Source: Actinorugispora endophytica
GTDB lineage: Bacteria > Actinomycetota > Actinomycetes > Streptosporangiales > Streptosporangiaceae
Direction: 5' to 3'
Assembly: GCF_004363075.1 (NCBI RefSeq)
Contig: NZ_SNYN01000011.1
Location: forward strand, 1-64,000
DNA: 64,000 bases
How positions within the stretch are numbered: position 1 is the first letter of the stretch; each line of letters opens with the position of its first letter. The notes under the pieces were generated by a model. It saw nothing but the letters and a program-made list of their open reading frames with translations, was not told where the DNA came from and did not search any database. The translations under genes and the position numbers were made by a program. Positions 18,300-27,272 of this stretch are shown one piece after another.

Positions 18300-20879
18300 T
18301 CACAGTCGCGGGTCGACCGGTTCGGACTCCAACGCGAGGACGCCGAACACCGGCTGGTGGACCCGCCACAGCGGTTCGCCGCGCGCGTGCCTGGCCAGGG
18401 CCTCCAGACCCAGCGCGTGCTCGCGCAGGGCCAGGTCGCTCTTGCGGCCCAGGCGGCGCCCGCGCAGGGTCGCCATGCGCGCGGGGTCGTCGTAGTCGGG
18501 GCCGTAGACGACGCGCAGGTACTCGGGGCCGCGGACCTTCAGTCCCGGCTGGGCCAGTCCCCGGTCCCCCGTTGCCAGGGGCCCCTCCAGCGGTTTGACG
18601 ACCATGCCCGCCCCGCCCGCGGCGACCAGCCCGCGCCACCACTCGGCCGCCGCCTCCGAGGCCGCCGGGTCGGCGACGTCCACGGCCAGGTAGCGGGTGG
18701 TGAGGACGAGGGGCGCGGAGCGGGCCAACTTCTCGGCGACACCCATGTGCCACAGGTGGTCGCGGTCCGCGAAGGACCGGCCTTCCGCGGCCAGCAGCGC
18801 GAACGGCGCGTACCGCAGCCCCGCGCGGCCGTCGGTGGGCCAGGCGTGGCGCCGGTACACCCGGCTGAACGCCTCGACCGCGGCGGCGCGGCGGTCGACG
18901 CGCTCCGCCAGGTCCGCCACGTCCGCACCGCGCGCCGCGGCATCGGACAGTGCCCTGGCCGCGGCCGGGAGCACGGCCCGGGCCGCGGCGCCGACGGAGG
19001 CGTACCGGTCCCGGACCAGCCCCTCGCCCCTGGCCGACCAGGGGAGGAGTTCGCCGTCCAGTGCCAGCCAGTCGGTGTCGAACTCCTCCCACATCCCGGC
19101 GGCGGCGGCCCCGTCGCGGAGGCCGGCCAGCACCGCGGACTCCGCCTCGGGGTCGGTGAAGAAGGGCCTCCCGGTACGGGTGTACACCGCGCCGAGCGCG
19201 CCGGGCGCGAACCGCCGCCCGGCCGCGCCCTCGTCGCGGCAGACCACGGCGACCGCGCGCGACCCCGCGTGCTTCTCCTGGCAGACCACCCGCTCCACTC
19301 CCTCGGCGAGGTAGTGCGCGAACGCCTCCTCGGGGCGCTCCAGGAGCGCGGGGTCCGCGGAGGTGGGCGCGGGCGCCATGGCGGGCGGGAGGTAGAGCAG
19401 CCAGCGCGGGTCCACCGAGAAGCGGCTCATCACCTCCAGCGCGGCGAGCGCCTGGTCCCGGGGCACGGGCACCCGTCCGTGCGCGGTCTCGACGGCGCCG
19501 CCGGACTCCCCGGGCCCGCCGACCGGAACGTCCTTGATGTCGACGACGCCGCCGGCGCGGCCCGTCCCGGCGGCCGCGGACCGGTCTCCGCCGGCCGGGA
19601 ACGGCCGTGTCGGCTCGTACCAGACGCGTTCCGCGGGGACGTCCACGACCTCGCGCTCGGGATAGCGCAGCGCGGTGAGCCGCCCGCCGAACACGCAGCC
19701 GGTGTCCAGGCAGATGGTGTTGTTGACCCACTCGGTCTCCGGGGTGGGCACGTGCCCGTAGACGACCACGGCCCGGCCCCGGTAGTCGTTCGCCCACGGC
19801 AGGCGCACCGGCAGGCCGTACTCGTCGGTCTCCCCCGTCGTCTCGCCGTACAGCGCGAAGGAGCGCACCCGGCCCGAGGTCCGGCCGTGGTAGGCCTCCT
19901 TGAGACCGGCGTGCGCGACCACGAGGGCGCCGCCGTCCAGGACGTAGTGGCTGACCAGTCCGTCGCAGAAGGCCAGGACCCTCCGGCGGAAGTCCTCGGT
20001 CTGCGCGTCGAGCTGCTCCAGGGTCTCGGCGAGCCCGCCCCCGGTGCCGGCCCCGGCTCCCCTGAGCGCGCGCACGAGCTTGCTCTCGTGGTTGCCGGAC
20101 ACGCACAGCGCCTCCCCGGCCTCGACCATGCCCATGACCAGGCGGAGCACGCCCGGCGAGTCGGGGCCGCGGTCCACCAGGTCGCCGACGAAGACCGCGG
20201 TGCGACCGGGGTGGCCGGCGCCCACGGGCCGGCCCAGGCCGTCGCGGCGGATCCGGTAGCCCAGTCCGGTGAGCAGCGCCTCCAGTTCGGCGCGGCAGCC
20301 GTGCACGTCGCCGATGACGTCGAACGGGCCGGTGAGCTCGGTCCGGTCGTTCCGGGGCCGCTCGAGCTCCAGGACCGCGGAGTCGATCTCCTCGGGGCCG
20401 TTCAGGACGTGGACCCGCTGGAAGCCCTCCTGGTCCAGGCGCTTGGCACCGGCGCGCAGGTCGCGTTGCTGACGGGGGATGACGTGGTCGCCGGGGCCGC
20501 GGCCGGCGCGGCCCCGGTTGCGCTCCCGCGCCAGGCCCTCGGGCACGTCCAGGACGACGGCGGCGCACAGCGCGTCGTTGTCCTTGGCCGCGCGCACCAA
20601 CCGCGCGCGGTCCCGCCGCCGCACGTTGGCGGCGTCCACGACGGTGAGCAGGCCCCGTTCGAGCCGCTTGGCGACGATGTGGTTCAGCAGATCGAAGGCG
20701 TCCTCGGTGGCGGACGGGTCGTTCTCGTCGTCGCTGACCAGGCCCCGGCAGAAGTCGGAGCCGACGACCTGGGCGGGCGCGAAGTGCCGGGCGGCGAACG
20801 TGGACTTGCCCGCGCCCGAGACGCCGACCAGCACCACCAGTCCCGTCGCGGGGACGCGGAGCACGCGTGGTCCGGTCAT
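18300..20879 (-). CDS. pnkp: Polynucleotide kinase-phosphatase of bacterial RNA repair
   Basis: A trifunctional RNA end-healing and sealing enzyme of 859 residues. The N-terminal 5'-kinase domain has the P-loop GVSGAGKS at 19-26. The central metallophosphoesterase domain (2',3'-phosphatase) shows GDVHG (190-194), GDLVDRGPDS (232-241) and GNHE (262-265). The C-terminal ligase-like adenylyltransferase domain has nucleotidyl lysine K536 in EKHAGSR, followed by FDTDWLALDGELLPW and VVKPLEGP. It overlaps hen1 by the ATGA quartet, so both are made together. In Clostridium and Anabaena the pair repairs ribotoxin-cut tRNA. The frame is open to 22121, but that is the hen1 shadow. Confidence 0.95.
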   Translation of the reverse strand: MTGPRVLRVPATGLVVLVGVSGAGKSTFAARHFAPAQVVGSDFCRGLVSDDENDPSATEDAFDLLNHIVAKRLERGLLTVVDAANVRRRDRARLVRAAKDNDALCAAVVLDVPEGLARERNRGRAGRGPGDHVIPRQQRDLRAGAKRLDQEGFQRVHVLNGPEEIDSAVLELERPRNDRTELTGPFDVIGDVHGCRAELEALLTGLGYRIRRDGLGRPVGAGHPGRTAVFVGDLVDRGPDSPGVLRLVMGMVEAGEALCVSGNHESKLVRALRGAGAGTGGGLAETLEQLDAQTEDFRRRVLAFCDGLVSHYVLDGGALVVAHAGLKEAYHGRTSGRVRSFALYGETTGETDEYGLPVRLPWANDYRGRAVVVYGHVPTPETEWVNNTICLDTGCVFGGRLTALRYPEREVVDVPAERVWYEPTRPFPAGGDRSAAAGTGRAGGVVDIKDVPVGGPGESGGAVETAHGRVPVPRDQALAALEVMSRFSVDPRWLLYLPPAMAPAPTSADPALLERPEEAFAHYLAEGVERVVCQEKHAGSRAVAVVCRDEGAAGRRFAPGALGAVYTRTGRPFFTDPEAESAVLAGLRDGAAAAGMWEEFDTDWLALDGELLPWSARGEGLVRDRYASVGAAARAVLPAAARALSDAAARGADVADLAERVDRRAAAVEAFSRVYRRHAWPTDGRAGLRYAPFALLAAEGRSFADRDHLWHMGVAEKLARSAPLVLTTRYLAVDVADPAASEAAAEWWRGLVAAGGAGMVVKPLEGPLATGDRGLAQPGLKVRGPEYLRVVYGPDYDDPARMATLRGRRLGRKSDLALREHALGLEALARHARGEPLWRVHQPVFGVLALESEPVDPRL

Positions 20880-22261
20880 CTGGTGAGGACTCCCATCTGG
20901 GTGGTCGGTCCGAGGACCGGGTCTTCCGGTCCCACGGGCAGGTACCGCACCCGGTAGCCGTAGGTCTCGGCGACGGCGTCGGCCCAGGCGCGGAACTCGG
21001 CCCGGGTCCACTCGAAGCGACGGTCGGCGCGCCTCGGGCCGCCGGGCCTCCGCTCCTCGCAGCGGACGCCGTACTCGGCGTTGGGGGTGGTGACCACGAC
21101 CAGCCGGGGCGCGGCGTCGCCGAACACCACGCGTTCCATGGCGGGTAGCCGGGCCGGGTCGATGTGCTCGACGACCTCCGCGAGCACGGCCGCGTCGTAA
21201 CCGGCGAACCGCGCGTCGCGGTAGAGGACCGACCCCTCGAACAGGTCGAGTCGGCGGCGCCGGGACCCGGGCGTCCCGTCCGCGCGCAGGCGGCGCCGGG
21301 CCCGCCCGACGGCGTCCGCGCTCACGTCCACCCCCGTGACACGGTCGAGGGCGGTCTCGTCCAGGAGCCGCTCCAGCAGTCCGCCGCTGCCGCACCCCAG
21401 GTCGATGACGTCGCGCACGCCCTCGGCCCTGAGCACCGACAGCACCGCCCCGGTCCGCTGCTCCGCGAGGGCGGGGCCGCGCCCGGCGTCCTCCTCGGCG
21501 AGGCCGCCGGCCCCCTCCCCCGCTCCCTCGACCTCGGCGAGCCGCTCGACGGCGGTGCGCGCGGGCCCCCTCCCCCAGGACAGGTAGCGGCTGGTGACGA
21601 GGTCGCGCAGGGGGTGCGCGGCGAGCCGGCTCCCGCCCGCGCGCAGCAGCTCGTCGGCTTCGCCGGACTCCAGCCGGTAGTGGCCCGCGTCGTCCAGGAC
21701 GGGCAGCAGGAGGCACAGGTCGCCGAGGGCGTCGGCGAGGCGCAGCTCCCCGCTGAGGGTGAGCGCGACGTACCGCGAATCGCCCCAGCCCGGCAGGCCC
21801 GGATCCAGCGGAACGGGTTCGGCCCGGACCGCCCAACCGAGCGGCTCGAACAGCCGCCGCGCCAGGTCGGGGCCGCCTCGGCACGGCACCGCGGGCAGGC
21901 CCAGAACGAGCGGCAGCGGGGTGTCGGCCAGCTCGGGCCGGGCCTCGCACCGGCCCCGCAGGGCGGCCCGGAACACGTCTCCGAGCGCCACCGCGAACAG
22001 CGAGGACGCCGCGTAGGGCCGGTCGTTGACGTACTGCGCGAGCGCGAAGTCGGGGGTCCGCCCGTTGCGCGCGCGGCGCAGCGCGTGCGGGTCGACCTCC
22101 AGCAGCAGCGCCGCCGTGCACCGCTCAGGCCCCGCCTCGGGGTAGAACACGTGCGCGGCCCCGTAGGGCTGCTCGAACCTCCGCACCCGGTCGGGGCGGC
22201 TGTGCAGCAGGAAGCCGAGGTCGTCGGCGGGCCGGTGCGTGGTGGATATCGTCAGGAGCAC
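20876..22261 (-). CDS. hen1: 3'-terminal RNA ribose 2'-O-methyltransferase Hen1
   Basis: It methylates the 2'-OH of the 3' nucleotide at a cut before Pnkp seals it, so the repaired RNA resists recutting. The 461-residue protein has the Hen1 N-terminal domain (about 1-240) that supports the ligase, then a methyltransferase domain with SAM motif VIDLGCGSGG (285-294), VTGVDVS (308-314) and the metal site AEVVEHID (E362, E365, H366). At the fourth metal ligand, where the family normally has DHRFEWTR, this protein reads DRRFEWTR (R414). That is a striking change in an active-site residue. The start is GTG 22261 after a G-rich run. The upstream open frame to 22717 is not coding. Confidence 0.93.
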   Translation of the reverse strand: MLLTISTTHRPADDLGFLLHSRPDRVRRFEQPYGAAHVFYPEAGPERCTAALLLEVDPHALRRARNGRTPDFALAQYVNDRPYAASSLFAVALGDVFRAALRGRCEARPELADTPLPLVLGLPAVPCRGGPDLARRLFEPLGWAVRAEPVPLDPGLPGWGDSRYVALTLSGELRLADALGDLCLLLPVLDDAGHYRLESGEADELLRAGGSRLAAHPLRDLVTSRYLSWGRGPARTAVERLAEVEGAGEGAGGLAEEDAGRGPALAEQRTGAVLSVLRAEGVRDVIDLGCGSGGLLERLLDETALDRVTGVDVSADAVGRARRRLRADGTPGSRRRRLDLFEGSVLYRDARFAGYDAAVLAEVVEHIDPARLPAMERVVFGDAAPRLVVVTTPNAEYGVRCEERRPGGPRRADRRFEWTRAEFRAWADAVAETYGYRVRYLPVGPEDPVLGPTTQMGVLTR

Positions 22262-22581
22262 GCCCCCAGTCTCGCCCAGCCGCCCCGCCCCATCGAGTGG
22301 TTTTCCACCGCCGCGCGGCCGGGAACGCTCCGGCCGCCCCACCCCCGTTCCGGGGACGCCCTCCCTCCCGGACGGCCGGCGGGACGCGTCCGGGTCTCCG
22401 GCAGGGGTCGGTAAGGTTGAACTCTCCCTTTTGCCGGGAAAGCACTCCGACGGTCCCCTGCCGGGACCGTTCTCCCGCCGTGCCCGGACAGGAGCGGCGG
22501 ACATCCCCCTCCCCCTTCGCGCGTCGGCCGTGGGCCCCGCCCTCCGCCGCCCCGCCGCCGCGCCGCCGGAAAGGACCAGAC
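22262..22581. promoter_or_regulatory. Divergent 320-bp gap hen1 / Stealth gene with an inverted repeat
   Basis: No gene is seen. A perfect inverted repeat ACGGTCCC-5-GGGACCGT lies at 22450-22470, 112 nt before the Stealth start. A -10-like TAAGGT is just upstream, near 22410. The rest is GC-rich with no clear motif. The repeat may be an operator or a leader hairpin. Confidence 0.4.
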
Positions 22582-24342
22582 ATGGGTGTGTCGAGACGTG
22601 CGCGCAGAGCGCTCGAGAGGCTTCTCCCCCCGGCCAGGCGCGCCGCCCTGGCGGAGGAGCGCCGGCTCGCGGCCGAGGCCGCGGCCGAGCGGAAGCGGCT
22701 GGAGCGCGTCGCCGCACGCCGCCGGGAGCTGCTGGACTCGGACCCGGCCACGCGCCGGATCGAGCACCGGGGCGAGGAGGCCGTCGGGCGCGTCGTCGAG
22801 CGGTTCACCGCGAGCGGGGCCGCCGAGCACAACCTCTCCCTGGTCGTGCGGGCGCTGGAGCACGCCGGAGTGGACCACTTCCTCGTCCCCGTGCGGACCC
22901 CCGTCCGCTACGCGCTCGGGGTCCACCGCGACGACCGCAAACGGCTGCTGGACGCGATGCGGGAGCTGTACGGGGGCACCGCCCTCTACGCGGCCAGGAG
23001 CCGGGCCGAGGGGGTGCCGGTGACCGGCTCGCTCTACGCCGACGGCGCGCTGCCGAAGGAGGTCAGGACCTCCGGGGTGATCAGGTTCGGCGAACTCCTG
23101 CTCGGCCCGGCCGGACAGCTCCTGGGGGGCCTGGAGTTCGGATGCGACGTGGAGTTCTGGCAGGACGGGGCGAAGGTCCTGGAGAGCCCGTCCGCCCCGA
23201 CCCGGCTGGCCAGGCTGCGCGTGCAGGTCCCGCCCGACATCATCGCCGACTCCCTGGTCGCGCCGCGGCGCAACCCCGTCGCGGACGTGCTCCCCGCCGG
23301 CGCGCGCAAGCCCGTCACCCGCCGGGTGGCGGGGATGAGCCTGCCGGCCTTCGAGGTGTTCGAGCGGCCCCGCATCGACGACGTGGACTTCCCGATCGAC
23401 GTCGTCTACACGTGGGTGGACGGCACCGACCCGGAACTGGCCCGCAAGCGCGAGTCGTACCGCCCGGGCGCGGCCCGCATCTCGGCCAGGGAGACCGGCG
23501 CCTCCCGCTACACCAGCCACGACGAGCTGAAGTACTCGCTGCGCTCGCTCCAGACGTACGCGGAGTTCGTGCGGCACGTCTACGTCGTCACCGACGGCCA
23601 GGCCCCCTCGTGGCTCGACCCCGACGCCCCCGGGCTGACGGTCGTCGACCACACCGACCTGTTCACCGACCCCGGCGCGCTGCCCGTGTTCAACTCGCAC
23701 GCGATCGGGACCCAGCTGCACCACATCGACGGCCTCTCCGAGCGGTACCTGTACTTCAACGACGACGTCTTCGTCGGACGGCCGATCCAGCCGCAGGCGT
23801 TCTTCCACGGCAACGGCATCGCCCGCATCCCGTTCTCCCCGTACCAGTACGGCGTGGGCGAGCCCCACCCGGAGGAGGCCGCGCCCAACTCGGCGGGGAA
23901 GAACGTCCGCGAACTGCTGCTGGACTCGCACGGCCGGTTCATCACCCACAAGTTCAAGCACACCCCGCACCCGCAGCTGCGCTCGGTGATGCGCGAACTG
24001 GAGGAGCGCTTCGCCGAGGACGTCGAGCGCACCAGCCGCTCCCGGTTCCGCGCCACGACCGACATCGCCATGGCGGCCTCACTGCACCACCACTACGCGT
24101 TCCTCACCGGCCGGGCGGTGGCGGGCGAGTTCAGTTTCTGCTACGTCGACACCGGCCTCGACACGGCCGAGGAGCGGCTCGCGAAGCTCGAGGCCGAGCG
24201 CGGCTTCGACCTCTTCTGCCTCAACGACGTGAGTATGGACGAGTCGGCCCGGGAACGGACCGCCGAACGGCTGCACCGCTTCCTGGAGGCCTACTTCCCC
24301 TACCCCAGCTCCTTCGAGCGGCGCTCCCCCGACGCGCGGTGA
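22582..24342 (+). CDS. Stealth-family sugar-phosphate transferase (capsule polysaccharide type)
   Basis: A 586-residue cytoplasmic transferase of the Stealth family, which joins hexose-1-phosphate units in capsular or cell-wall polysaccharide. Stealth region 1 begins at residue 271 (PIDVVYTWVDGTDPEL). Region 2 is at about 314-345 (ELKYSLRSLQTYAEFVRHVYVVTDG). Region 3 is near 458 (HKFKHTPHPQLRSVMRELE), and region 4 lies near the C-terminus (FCLNDVS). The N-terminal 250 residues start with a basic, Arg/Ala-rich helix. ATG 22582 follows AAGGAC. The gene stands alone, with no other capsule genes nearby. It is convergent with glpD, only 13 bp away. Confidence 0.88.
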   Translation: MGVSRRARRALERLLPPARRAALAEERRLAAEAAAERKRLERVAARRRELLDSDPATRRIEHRGEEAVGRVVERFTASGAAEHNLSLVVRALEHAGVDHFLVPVRTPVRYALGVHRDDRKRLLDAMRELYGGTALYAARSRAEGVPVTGSLYADGALPKEVRTSGVIRFGELLLGPAGQLLGGLEFGCDVEFWQDGAKVLESPSAPTRLARLRVQVPPDIIADSLVAPRRNPVADVLPAGARKPVTRRVAGMSLPAFEVFERPRIDDVDFPIDVVYTWVDGTDPELARKRESYRPGAARISARETGASRYTSHDELKYSLRSLQTYAEFVRHVYVVTDGQAPSWLDPDAPGLTVVDHTDLFTDPGALPVFNSHAIGTQLHHIDGLSERYLYFNDDVFVGRPIQPQAFFHGNGIARIPFSPYQYGVGEPHPEEAAPNSAGKNVRELLLDSHGRFITHKFKHTPHPQLRSVMRELEERFAEDVERTSRSRFRATTDIAMAASLHHHYAFLTGRAVAGEFSFCYVDTGLDTAEERLAKLEAERGFDLFCLNDVSMDESARERTAERLHRFLEAYFPYPSSFERRSPDAR

Positions 24343-24355
24343 CGCGGCCCCGGGG

Positions 24356-26080
24356 TCATGAGGCCCCTGCCGTCCTGGCGTCGGGGACGATGTCGGGCGC
24401 GCCGTGCTGGACGGCGTCGGCCTCGTGGTCGTTGTCCTGCTCCTGGGCGGCGCGCTCGGCCTCGATGCGCTTGCTGTAGTACTCGACCTCGCGGGCCACC
24501 TGCCCGTCGCTCCAGCCGAGAGGGCCCGCCATCAGCCGGGCGGCCTCCTCCGCGGCGGCCAGGCCCCGGTCCCAGGTCTCTATGGAGACGTGGGTCCGGC
24601 GCGACAGCACGTCGTCGAGGTGGCGGGCGCCCTCGTACCGGACCGCGTAGACGACCTCGGCGCGCAGGTAGTCGTCGGCGCCGGCCAGCGGCTCCCTCAG
24701 GTCCGGCTGCCCGGCGATCAGGTCCAGCACCTCGTGGATCAGCGAGCCGTAGCGGCGCAGCATGTGCTGGATCCGGGACACGTGCACCCCCGACTCACGG
24801 GCCAGGGTCCGCCGCTGGTTCCACAGGGCGGCGTACCCGTCGGCGCCGACCAGCGGCACCCTGTCGGTCACCGACTCGGGCACTCCCCCGCCGAGGCCGT
24901 GCGCGACGGCGTCCACCGCGTCCTTGGCCATGACCCGGTAGGTGGTGTACTTGCCGCCCGCGATGAGCACCAGGCCGGGCACCGGGTGCGCCACCACGTG
25001 CTCGCGGGACAGCTTGGAGGTCTCGTCGGACTCGCCCGACAGCAGCGGACGCAGGCCCGCGTACACGCCTTCGACGTCGTCCCTGCTCAACGGCACCCGG
25101 AGGACCGCGTTGACGTGGTCGAGCACGTAGTCGATGTCCGTGCGGCTGGCCGCGGGGTGCGCCTTGTCCAGGTCCCACTCGGTGTCGGTGGTCCCGACGA
25201 TCCAGTGCCTCCCCCACGGGATGACGAACAGCACGCTCTTCTCGGTGCGCAGGATCAGCCCCGAGGACGCCTGGATCCGGTCCCTCGGCACCACCAGGTG
25301 GACGCCCTTTGAGGCGCGCACGTGGATCTGGCCGCGGCCGCCCACCATCTCCTGGATGTCGTCGGTCCACACCCCGGCGGCGTTGACCACCTGCTTGGCG
25401 CGTACCCGGAGTTCGCGGCCGGTCTCCAGGTCCACCACGTCCGCGCCGGTGACGTGCTCGCCCTCGCGCAGGAAGCCCACGGCCTGCACCCGCGAGACGA
25501 TCCGCGCGCCGTAGGTGGCGGCCGTGCGCAGCACCGCGAGCACGTAGCGGGCGTCGTCGACCTGGGCGTCCCAGTACTTCACGGCCCCGACCAGCGCGTC
25601 CCGCCTCAGCGCGGGGAACATCCGCAGCGCCCCGCCCCGGGTGAGGTGCCGGTGCCCGGGCAGGCCGCGGTTGTGCGAGAAGGTCATGGCGAGCGTGTCG
25701 TACAGGGTGACGCCGGCGCCGATGTAGGGCCGCTCCCAGTGCTTGGTGAAGGGGAACAGGAACGGGACCGGGCGCACCAGGTGCGGGGCGAGCCGGCCGA
25801 GCAGCAGTCCGCGCTCGGTGAGCGCCTCGCGCACCAGTTCGAAGTCCAGCTGCTCCAGGTAGCGCAGGCCGCCGTGGATCAGCTTGCTGGACCGGCTGGA
25901 GGTTCCCGAGGCGAAGTCGCGGGCCTCGACCAGCCCCACGGACAACCCCCGTGACACCGCGTCCAGCGCCACGCCCGCGCCGACGATGCCGCCGCCGACG
26001 ACCAGTACGTCCAATTCGTTTCCGGCCATGTGGTCGAGTGCGGTCTCCCGCTCCTGCGGCCCTATCCGTGCTGCCGTCAT
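24356..26080 (-). CDS. glpD: Aerobic glycerol-3-phosphate dehydrogenase
   Basis: A membrane-associated flavoprotein of 574 residues that oxidises glycerol-3-phosphate to dihydroxyacetone phosphate and passes electrons to menaquinone. It shows the FAD motif VVGGGIVGAGVALDAVSRG (GGGIVGAG at 29-36), SSRSSKLIHGGLRYLE, YWDAQVDDARYVL, the glycerol-P site TDTEWDLDKAHP and GGKYTTYRVMAKDAVD. The C-terminal alpha domain (about 405-540) is complete. Start ATG 26080 follows GGAGAGG. The frame upstream to 26179 is not supported. No glpF or glpK gene is adjacent. The 132-bp gap upstream has a TATAGC -10-like box. Confidence 0.94.
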   Translation of the reverse strand: MTAARIGPQERETALDHMAGNELDVLVVGGGIVGAGVALDAVSRGLSVGLVEARDFASGTSSRSSKLIHGGLRYLEQLDFELVREALTERGLLLGRLAPHLVRPVPFLFPFTKHWERPYIGAGVTLYDTLAMTFSHNRGLPGHRHLTRGGALRMFPALRRDALVGAVKYWDAQVDDARYVLAVLRTAATYGARIVSRVQAVGFLREGEHVTGADVVDLETGRELRVRAKQVVNAAGVWTDDIQEMVGGRGQIHVRASKGVHLVVPRDRIQASSGLILRTEKSVLFVIPWGRHWIVGTTDTEWDLDKAHPAASRTDIDYVLDHVNAVLRVPLSRDDVEGVYAGLRPLLSGESDETSKLSREHVVAHPVPGLVLIAGGKYTTYRVMAKDAVDAVAHGLGGGVPESVTDRVPLVGADGYAALWNQRRTLARESGVHVSRIQHMLRRYGSLIHEVLDLIAGQPDLREPLAGADDYLRAEVVYAVRYEGARHLDDVLSRRTHVSIETWDRGLAAAEEAARLMAGPLGWSDGQVAREVEYYSKRIEAERAAQEQDNDHEADAVQHGAPDIVPDARTAGAS

Positions 26081-26212
26081 CTCACGCCTCTCCAAAACGG
26101 GTGACTGCCAGACACTTCTGTGGTTCCGTACCCGATTCATCAGGCTATAACGGCGGATTCGGCATGGACCGCCGCACACGCCCCGATACTCCCGGCCTGT
26201 CGGCGAAACGGG

Positions 26213-27124
26213 TCAGTCCAGGGCCCCGACGTAGTCGCCGGCGACGTCCAGGACGTCGTTCCCGTACTCCTCCGACCGGTTGTAGGAGAGGATTCCCGCC
26301 CACCATCCGTCGGAGGTGGTCAGTACGCGGCCGTCCGCGCACAGGTAGCGGGCGGCGGTGAGCGCGGCGTCGTCGATGTCGTGGGGGTCCGCGTCCCCGC
26401 CGTCGGCGGCCGTCCCCCAGATCGCCCAGGTCTCGGGGATGAACTGCATGGGGCCGACCGCCCGGTCCCACTCGGTGTCGCCGTCGAGGCGGCCGCCGTC
26501 GCTGTCGGGGATGGCGGCGGTTCCGCGGGTCCCGTCGAGCGGGATGCCGAGCACCCTGACCGTGGTGGTCCCGTCGTCGGCGATCTCGCCGCCCGCGTGG
26601 GTGCCGTGACTGGACTCGACCTCGCCGATCGCGGCGAGCGTCGGCCAGGAGACCCGGCAGCCGGGCTGCTCCTCCATGAGCCGCAGCTGCGCCCCCGCGT
26701 ACCCCTGGAGGGCGCGGCGCGGTATCCCGGTGTCGTCCGAGACGCGGTCCAGCCACTCGGGGCTGACGGTCTCCCCGCCGGCCGTCGAGCGCGCGGAGGG
26801 GGACCGGTGGACGTCGGCGAGCGGGGAACGCCCGTCGGCGCCGGCCGCGGTGCCGGGCACCGTGTCGACGGCCCCGCCCCGCTCTCCCGGCCCCGGCGGC
26901 AGCCCGGGCGGTGTCGCCGCCTCCGTGGCGACCCGCACCGCGCCGAGAATTCCGCCGGTCGCGCCCAGTACGGCCACCAGCGCGGCCCCCGCCAGGAGCA
27001 GCGGCCTCCTCGGAGACGCGGTCCGCGCCCGGTGCTCGTCGGGGATATTCCGATCCGTTCCGTCACCAGGGCGCACTCCGGTCACCGCCACCTCATTCGC
27101 CGGTCTCGATGTGGATGAGGCCAT
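26213..27124 (-). CDS. Lytic murein transglycosylase (MltB-like)
   Basis: A 303-residue membrane-anchored enzyme that cleaves peptidoglycan glycan strands to 1,6-anhydro ends. Residues 1-40 are cytoplasmic and basic, a single span is at 41-60, and a Pro/Gly-rich linker runs to about 115. The transglycosylase domain then has catalytic Glu170 in IGEVESSHG, plus GPMQFIPETW, IDDAALTAARYLC and SYNRSEEY, all conserved in this family. The start ATG 27124 gives a plausible length. The gene lies between glpD and guaB3 with its own gaps. Confidence 0.85.
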   Translation of the reverse strand: MASSTSRPANEVAVTGVRPGDGTDRNIPDEHRARTASPRRPLLLAGAALVAVLGATGGILGAVRVATEAATPPGLPPGPGERGGAVDTVPGTAAGADGRSPLADVHRSPSARSTAGGETVSPEWLDRVSDDTGIPRRALQGYAGAQLRLMEEQPGCRVSWPTLAAIGEVESSHGTHAGGEIADDGTTTVRVLGIPLDGTRGTAAIPDSDGGRLDGDTEWDRAVGPMQFIPETWAIWGTAADGGDADPHDIDDAALTAARYLCADGRVLTTSDGWWAGILSYNRSEEYGNDVLDVAGDYVGALD

Positions 27125-27212
27125 CAGAAGAAAACTACTCGACCGTCGCGGTCCTGAACAGGCTCGGAACCCCGGTGTGGCACGCGCTCCGCGGCACCCA
27201 CCCGGAAACGGC

Positions 27213-27253
27213 GGCGCCCGCCCGCCGCCCCTGGGGGCGGACGGGCGGGCGCC
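27213..27253 (-). terminator. guaB3 terminator
   Basis: A 12-bp stem GGCGCCCGCCCG with CGGGCGGGCGCC, extended by CCGCCCC/GGGGCGG, 19 nt after the guaB3 stop. Confidence 0.7.
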
Positions 27254-27272
27254 GAGCGTCCGGGCGGCCGGG

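Noticed and set aside
20880..22121. Open frame that would extend pnkp to 1273 residues
   Set aside because: The extension is antisense-type, low-complexity Arg/Ala/Gly sequence and lies in another frame of hen1. The family P-loop follows directly after ATG 20879.
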